From Candidatus Pelethocola excrementipullorum (GTDB lineage: Bacteria > Bacillota > Clostridia > Lachnospirales > Lachnospiraceae), in contig DVNN01000368.1 of NCBI GenBank assembly GCA_018714325.1, forward strand, positions 1 through 34,436: a DNA stretch of 34,436 nucleotides. The letters are read 5' to 3'. Under the pieces are notes generated by a model. That model was not told the origin of the DNA, made no database searches, and saw nothing but the letters and a program-made list of their open reading frames with translations. Position numbers and translations under genes: made by a program. This document shows positions 30,611 to 34,436 of the stretch, piece by piece (positions within the stretch are counted from its first letter, which is position 1; each line of letters begins with the position of its first letter).

Positions 30611-33600
30611 CTATGCATTTGTCAGCATCCTGAAGAAAAACTCCTTTGCTACAGGATTATCACTGACCCGTCCTGCCAGTTTCAGCTGGCATAGGTAAAT
30701 CAATCCTTTTTCCATCCGCCCCTCACCAACTGCGGCGGCAGCATTCCATTCTCCGTCTTCATTGGTGTTCCCGCTTAAAAGCACGGGGGTGAAACGAGTG
30801 CCTGTAAAGGTTTTATCCAGAATCGGTGCGATTCTATCCTCATTCTTATCATACCAGTTCCAAAAAGAAAATTGGGTGAACCCTTTTACCAGCGGGTGGC
30901 CGGTATTCCTGGAAGCAAAGTTCATAGGGAGCATGCCACTGTTTTTGACCGAAACTTCCATTTCCCCAATCTGGTACTCACCTGGATCCAGTTCCAAAAA
31001 GATGGCCTTGGCGCCGCGGGAAATCTTCTCGTCGATGAAGCATTTATGTTCTTCATAACTGCTCCAGTCATCCACCAGAAACACATCCCCTGCTTCCATT
31101 TCTTCCATACACTTTTGACTTATACCTAATTCTTCTACCACAGCGGCCGCTTTTCCACAATTCCCAATCACACATACATACACAGGTGTGGATAACCTGG
31201 AGTCTTTTCTCACACTCAGTGCATAACTGTTGTGGTGCAGATAAGAACCTTCCTCCCCCTGGATTCCGGCTGTCACGATAAGGGTCTGCTCCACCTCAGG
31301 CACAATGAATTCTATGGTGCCAAGATAGACGGAACCACAGGCCGGAAGGTCAACGGTTTTTTCGCCCGTTCCCAGAATTGGGCCGGATTCATTGGCAGTA
31401 GGTATACTTTCATCCCTATCTTTTTCAGAACCTCTTATCTCATAGTGTACTTTAAGACCCTGATAGGCCCTGCTTTCATCATTACATCCCCATACCTCAA
31501 CAGAAGCGGTTTCTCCGGGATGATAGCTATTTCTGTCTCCACGTAGGCTGAGCATAACAGGTGTGAGGGCATCCCGATAGGCGAAGTAGGCCGGTTTGGG
31601 ATTCCTGTCGCAATCCATGATGGCCTTCATCCAACCCGCCGGAAATGCATCGATAAAAAGGTGAATGGCAATAGTAACCATCCTTTTATTCCGTCTGAAG
31701 GACTCCGTCATCCATTTAGCGGCCCAGGCTTGATGTATTTGCGAGGACTCTATCCACCCCTGAAGTGAATCCGGGGTGTCATAGAAAAAGTAATGAAAAT
31801 TCCCGGTCTGAGAAGCAATAATCCTGGCTGGGCTCCAATTCTTCTCTTCCGTTTCATCTTTCGGCAGCCATTCCAACGGATAATACTTTCTCATGGTCTC
31901 AATTGGATCCAGCCCTTCTGCACCGAATTCCCCGCATCCATAATTCCAGTCCGGCTTCACAGGAAACCAGTATCCCTTGTCAAGCGCCCCTGCATCCACA
32001 CCGTGGCCATTGTACCAAAGGGTGTAACAGTGGTTATCCGGCAGGGTATTGCTCGGTGGATCGTAATCCCCATCCACGTGCTTGGTAACCCGCTCCGGAT
32101 TATTCATCTTCACAACGGCATCCGCGCATTCGAAAAAGTGCTGCAGATTCGCTCTGGAAAGATGGCGGTGAGGCTGGTTGTTGGCATTTGGGAATGGTTC
32201 ATTGATATAGGATACCATGATATTACAAGGATGCTTACGAATCAATTTTTCCATCTCACCGGTTTGTCTAAGGGCCTCCGTAAACTGAGGGATTCTCAGC
32301 ACACCAAACAGGGGAAGATCCGTCTGGGTCAGCATTCCCAGCATGTCACAGTATTCGTAAATCTCTTCTTGTACGGGGCGTTGTGTCAGCCTGAGAAAGT
32401 TCATATGACAGATTCTAGCCAACAGGATATCCTCTATCAGCTGCTCCATATCTCCCTTTATCACGCACTGCTGCTCATGTCCCATGGTGTTGGCACCACG
32501 GAGTCTTAACACTTCTCCATTCAGATAAAAATTCCCCTTGGGAGCTTCCTTAGTATCCATAGTAAAGCTACGCATGCCAAAGCTCTGGGATTTCCGGTGA
32601 ATGACCTGGCCATCACCATCTATAAGTTCTACCTGAAGTTCATACAAATAGGGGGTATCCGGGGTCCAGTGGCGAAATGCATCCATGGGCCAGGGGATCT
32701 TCAGTTCATTTTCCCCTTTTTCCATCAAAAGAGGAACCGGCCTTTCGATGGCTCCGGAGGCGGTCAGATTAGCCTCTGTAAAACTGTCCCCAAGCCCGAT
32801 GGTACACTCCGTTTCCGGTATGTATTCCATGTTTTCGAATATGGTTTCCTCGAAATTACGGCCATATAAAGATAGGTTTACCTTTACCTCCTGGAAGCCC
32901 GGATCGCACTTATAGATATCCAGCCATGCTTCTGCCCTGCCTTCCTCCGGAAGGGGCCTTACATAGACATCCTGGATGAAGCAGCGGCTTTTCACTTCCA
33001 CATAAACCTGCTGCCAGATTCCCATCCCCGGAGGGCAATGATGCCATCCCATCTGAGGATCATCAAATCCGGGGCCAGTGGCGGCATAGATCTTATCTCC
33101 TCCATACATGGTTCCGTGGAGCTCTTTTTCATTTCTCTTGTGGATGAAGTCATTTTCCACCTGTACTACCAGGGTATTTTCCCCCTGCCTTGCATACTTT
33201 GAGATGTCGATTCTAAATGGTGCGAAGAATCCCTCATGGGAACCCGCATAGGAACCATTGACATATACCTTGGCGATATAGTCCACTCCTTTAAAGTATA
33301 GAAAGACAGCTTCATTCGCTTCCCAGTTCACCTGAAAGTTGGTCCGATAATAGGTGACAGCCATCCCCAAGGGGCCGCCATAATGGGGAACCTCCACGGT
33401 TTCCCAGCTGCCAGCTCCCTCCAGGACATTTCTGAAATCGTTCTGGTCTTCTCTGGTCTCTTCTCTCCACAGGAAAGTCTTAAGTTCCTGGACCTTTTCC
33501 AGTTTTTCCTGCTTAGGAGCTAACTTCTTCATATATGGACGATAGGCTTCTTTCCACCGTTCCAGCTCCTCATACAGCTCCTCTTTGGTGTTCATCTTAG

Positions 33601-33739
33601 GAGGGAACCCATAGTCTTCTCCCCCCTGATTAACCGCCCAGGTTTTCTTGTCCAGTTGCTCCGGCGTTGGAGCCTCCAGCCCTTTTCCTGCCGTGAGAAC
33701 ACCTCCTGCAGCTATATTGGCGAATTGATCATTCTTCAT
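30611..33739 (-). CDS. Glycoside hydrolase family 2 enzyme (beta-galactosidase-like)
   Basis: A 1042-residue cytoplasmic glycosidase. A jelly-roll sugar-binding domain (about 85-260) comes first, then an Ig-like domain (about 260-395, ending SFGMRSFTM). The GH2 barrel (about 396-720) has acid/base Glu514 in SYINEPFP and probable nucleophile Glu604 in YGCGEFGAEG. A C-terminal region of some 300 residues is unusual; part of it (VYVCVIGNCGKAAAVVEELGI) resembles a Rossmann or glutamine-amidotransferase-like fold. The first 80 residues are charged and also extra. GH2 covers beta-galactosidase, mannosidase, glucuronidase and others, and the substrate is open. It lies 33 bp behind the beta-helix gene, implying one glycan-degrading operon. 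Confidence 0.9.
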   Translation of the reverse strand: MKNDQFANIAAGGVLTAGKGLEAPTPEQLDKKTWAVNQGGEDYGFPPKMNTKEELYEELERWKEAYRPYMKKLAPKQEKLEKVQELKTFLWREETREDQNDFRNVLEGAGSWETVEVPHYGGPLGMAVTYYRTNFQVNWEANEAVFLYFKGVDYIAKVYVNGSYAGSHEGFFAPFRIDISKYARQGENTLVVQVENDFIHKRNEKELHGTMYGGDKIYAATGPGFDDPQMGWHHCPPGMGIWQQVYVEVKSRCFIQDVYVRPLPEEGRAEAWLDIYKCDPGFQEVKVNLSLYGRNFEETIFENMEYIPETECTIGLGDSFTEANLTASGAIERPVPLLMEKGENELKIPWPMDAFRHWTPDTPYLYELQVELIDGDGQVIHRKSQSFGMRSFTMDTKEAPKGNFYLNGEVLRLRGANTMGHEQQCVIKGDMEQLIEDILLARICHMNFLRLTQRPVQEEIYEYCDMLGMLTQTDLPLFGVLRIPQFTEALRQTGEMEKLIRKHPCNIMVSYINEPFPNANNQPHRHLSRANLQHFFECADAVVKMNNPERVTKHVDGDYDPPSNTLPDNHCYTLWYNGHGVDAGALDKGYWFPVKPDWNYGCGEFGAEGLDPIETMRKYYPLEWLPKDETEEKNWSPARIIASQTGNFHYFFYDTPDSLQGWIESSQIHQAWAAKWMTESFRRNKRMVTIAIHLFIDAFPAGWMKAIMDCDRNPKPAYFAYRDALTPVMLSLRGDRNSYHPGETASVEVWGCNDESRAYQGLKVHYEIRGSEKDRDESIPTANESGPILGTGEKTVDLPACGSVYLGTIEFIVPEVEQTLIVTAGIQGEEGSYLHHNSYALSVRKDSRLSTPVYVCVIGNCGKAAAVVEELGISQKCMEEMEAGDVFLVDDWSSYEEHKCFIDEKISRGAKAIFLELDPGEYQIGEMEVSVKNSGMLPMNFASRNTGHPLVKGFTQFSFWNWYDKNEDRIAPILDKTFTGTRFTPVLLSGNTNEDGEWNAAAAVGEGRMEKGLIYLCQLKLAGRVSDNPVAKEFFFRMLTNA

Positions 33740-33772
33740 ATTTCTACATACCTTTCCACTCGTTCTTCAGAC

Positions 33773-34436
33773 TTATTCTAGTGAAAGCTTCTCGCTGTCA
33801 GGTTGAATACCGCATTCTTCCAAGTCAAAATTCTTATTCCATGTATTCACCCATTTTGCCCCATAGCCACTTACCTTCTTCAGAGGGGATTTACCACTGA
33901 ACTGGCCACTGCTAAGATCAAGTCCCAACTCCTCCGCACTGGACGCACGATATTGATTCTCATTAAAGAACTCATCTTGGAATGTTTCCACCTGGTTCTT
34001 GGTTATTAAACCTTCTCCGGCGCCCACAACAATCGTCCGCTTTAAAGACTGGTAAGCCGGAACAAAAAGAGAATCTGGATTTGTGGCCTGTACCTCATCT
34101 TCATAGCCTGGGAAGTAACGATCTCTAAGATAAGGATAATCAGCCTGATAATGTTCATACCAGTTCTCAATATTCTCCTGAGTATTCGTATAGTCCGCTC
34201 CATCTCCCGGGCGCAATACGGAATAGTAACGATATTCCAGTACCTTTTCATTGGCAATAGGCCGCCTTCCAACGCCTGTGGTATAGCCCCAATATTCCAC
34301 TGCCGGCTTATCCGATATGACAATATTATCCTCAATAATCTGTCCATATCCACAGTTGGAGAAGAGGGCACTTCCGGAGATATCTTCGAAGATATTGTTT
34401 CTAATAATCAACCCGGACATCCCGTCATCCATATAA
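33773..34436 (-). CDS. Right-handed beta-helix protein, C-terminal part (cut by window edge)
   Basis: About 221 residues of the C-terminal end of a larger protein; the reading frame is open to the window edge. The visible start GLIIRNNIFEDISGSALFSNCGYGQIIEDNIV has the repeated N-x-I/V pattern of parallel beta-helix turns seen in polysaccharide lyases and GH28-like enzymes (PF13229 type). The rest is a tyrosine-rich tail with YRYYSVLRPGDG. An ATG at 34432 exists but has no ribosome site visible and is probably internal. Operon partner of the GH2 gene, so a plant or host glycan role is inferred. The catalytic part, if any, lies outside. Confidence 0.75.
   Translation of the reverse strand, partial: YMDDGMSGLIIRNNIFEDISGSALFSNCGYGQIIEDNIVISDKPAVEYWGYTTGVGRRPIANEKVLEYRYYSVLRPGDGADYTNTQENIENWYEHYQADYPYLRDRYFPGYEDEVQATNPDSLFVPAYQSLKRTIVVGAGEGLITKNQVETFQDEFFNENQYRASSAEELGLDLSSGQFSGKSPLKKVSGYGAKWVNTWNKNFDLEECGIQPDSEKLSLE

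Overview
The window looks like chromosomal DNA from a gut-type, strictly anaerobic Clostridia member, most likely Lachnospiraceae (inferred from protein content and style, not from a marker gene). Supporting signs are moderate GC, strong AGGAGG-type ribosome binding sites, GTG starts in places, a T-box leader, a PerR/rubrerythrin oxygen-defence set, and CUT1 sugar transporters without their own ATPase. No rRNA, tRNA, CRISPR array, transposase gene or replication origin was seen.

Layout. (1) 1-2420, minus strand: two G3E/COG0523 GTPase genes, probably metal handling. One has a His/Cys-rich tandem repeat and the other a YcgQ-like tail. Directly behind them lies a 152-nt sequence that folds into a nested cloverleaf (10-161). 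(2) 2480-4300, minus: nitroreductase, Cof-type HAD phosphatase, and a small HPr-like protein. (3) 4397-7603, minus: a TrpXYZ-type ABC transporter behind a T-box riboswitch whose specifier reads as UGG (Trp). (4) 7732-14186, minus: an arabino-oligosaccharide operon (lipoprotein, two permeases, LacI regulator, GH127 beta-L-arabinofuranosidase). It has a perfect-spacing promoter and two matching inverted-repeat operators. (5) 14307-15780, plus: a small membrane protein and a TraX-family protein. (6) 15807-18485, minus: glycogen branching enzyme and an autoregulated TetR repressor. (7) 18560-23192, minus: an orphan structured element, a NlpC/P60 plus 3D-domain wall enzyme overlapping tatD, and metG. 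(8) 23324-25945, plus: PerR-like regulator, reverse rubrerythrin, classical rubrerythrin and a CobA/CobO-type adenosyltransferase. (9) 26136-28346, minus: a secreted DUF1002 protein and ksgA. (10) 28347-29282: an accessory patch with a 33-bp inverted repeat, a 16-bp tandem repeat and a decayed gene. (11) 29283-34436, minus: MerR/GyrI-like regulator, a large GH2 glycosidase and the end of a beta-helix protein cut by the window edge.

How the genes fit together. The window mixes housekeeping (metG, tatD, ksgA, glgB) with plant or mucin glycan use (the GH127 operon; GH2 plus beta-helix), tryptophan uptake under tRNA control, and peroxide defence under a Fur/PerR-type repressor.

The most unusual material is non-coding. 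It comprises the cloverleaf at 10-161 and two copies of a Shine-Dalgarno / hairpin / AUG leader encoding a short MKKKIY peptide (27288-27361 and 30388-30455), whose hairpin stems differ by compensatory changes. It also includes an orphan hairpin-plus-terminator at 18562-18631 and the inverted-repeat patch near 28.5 kb.
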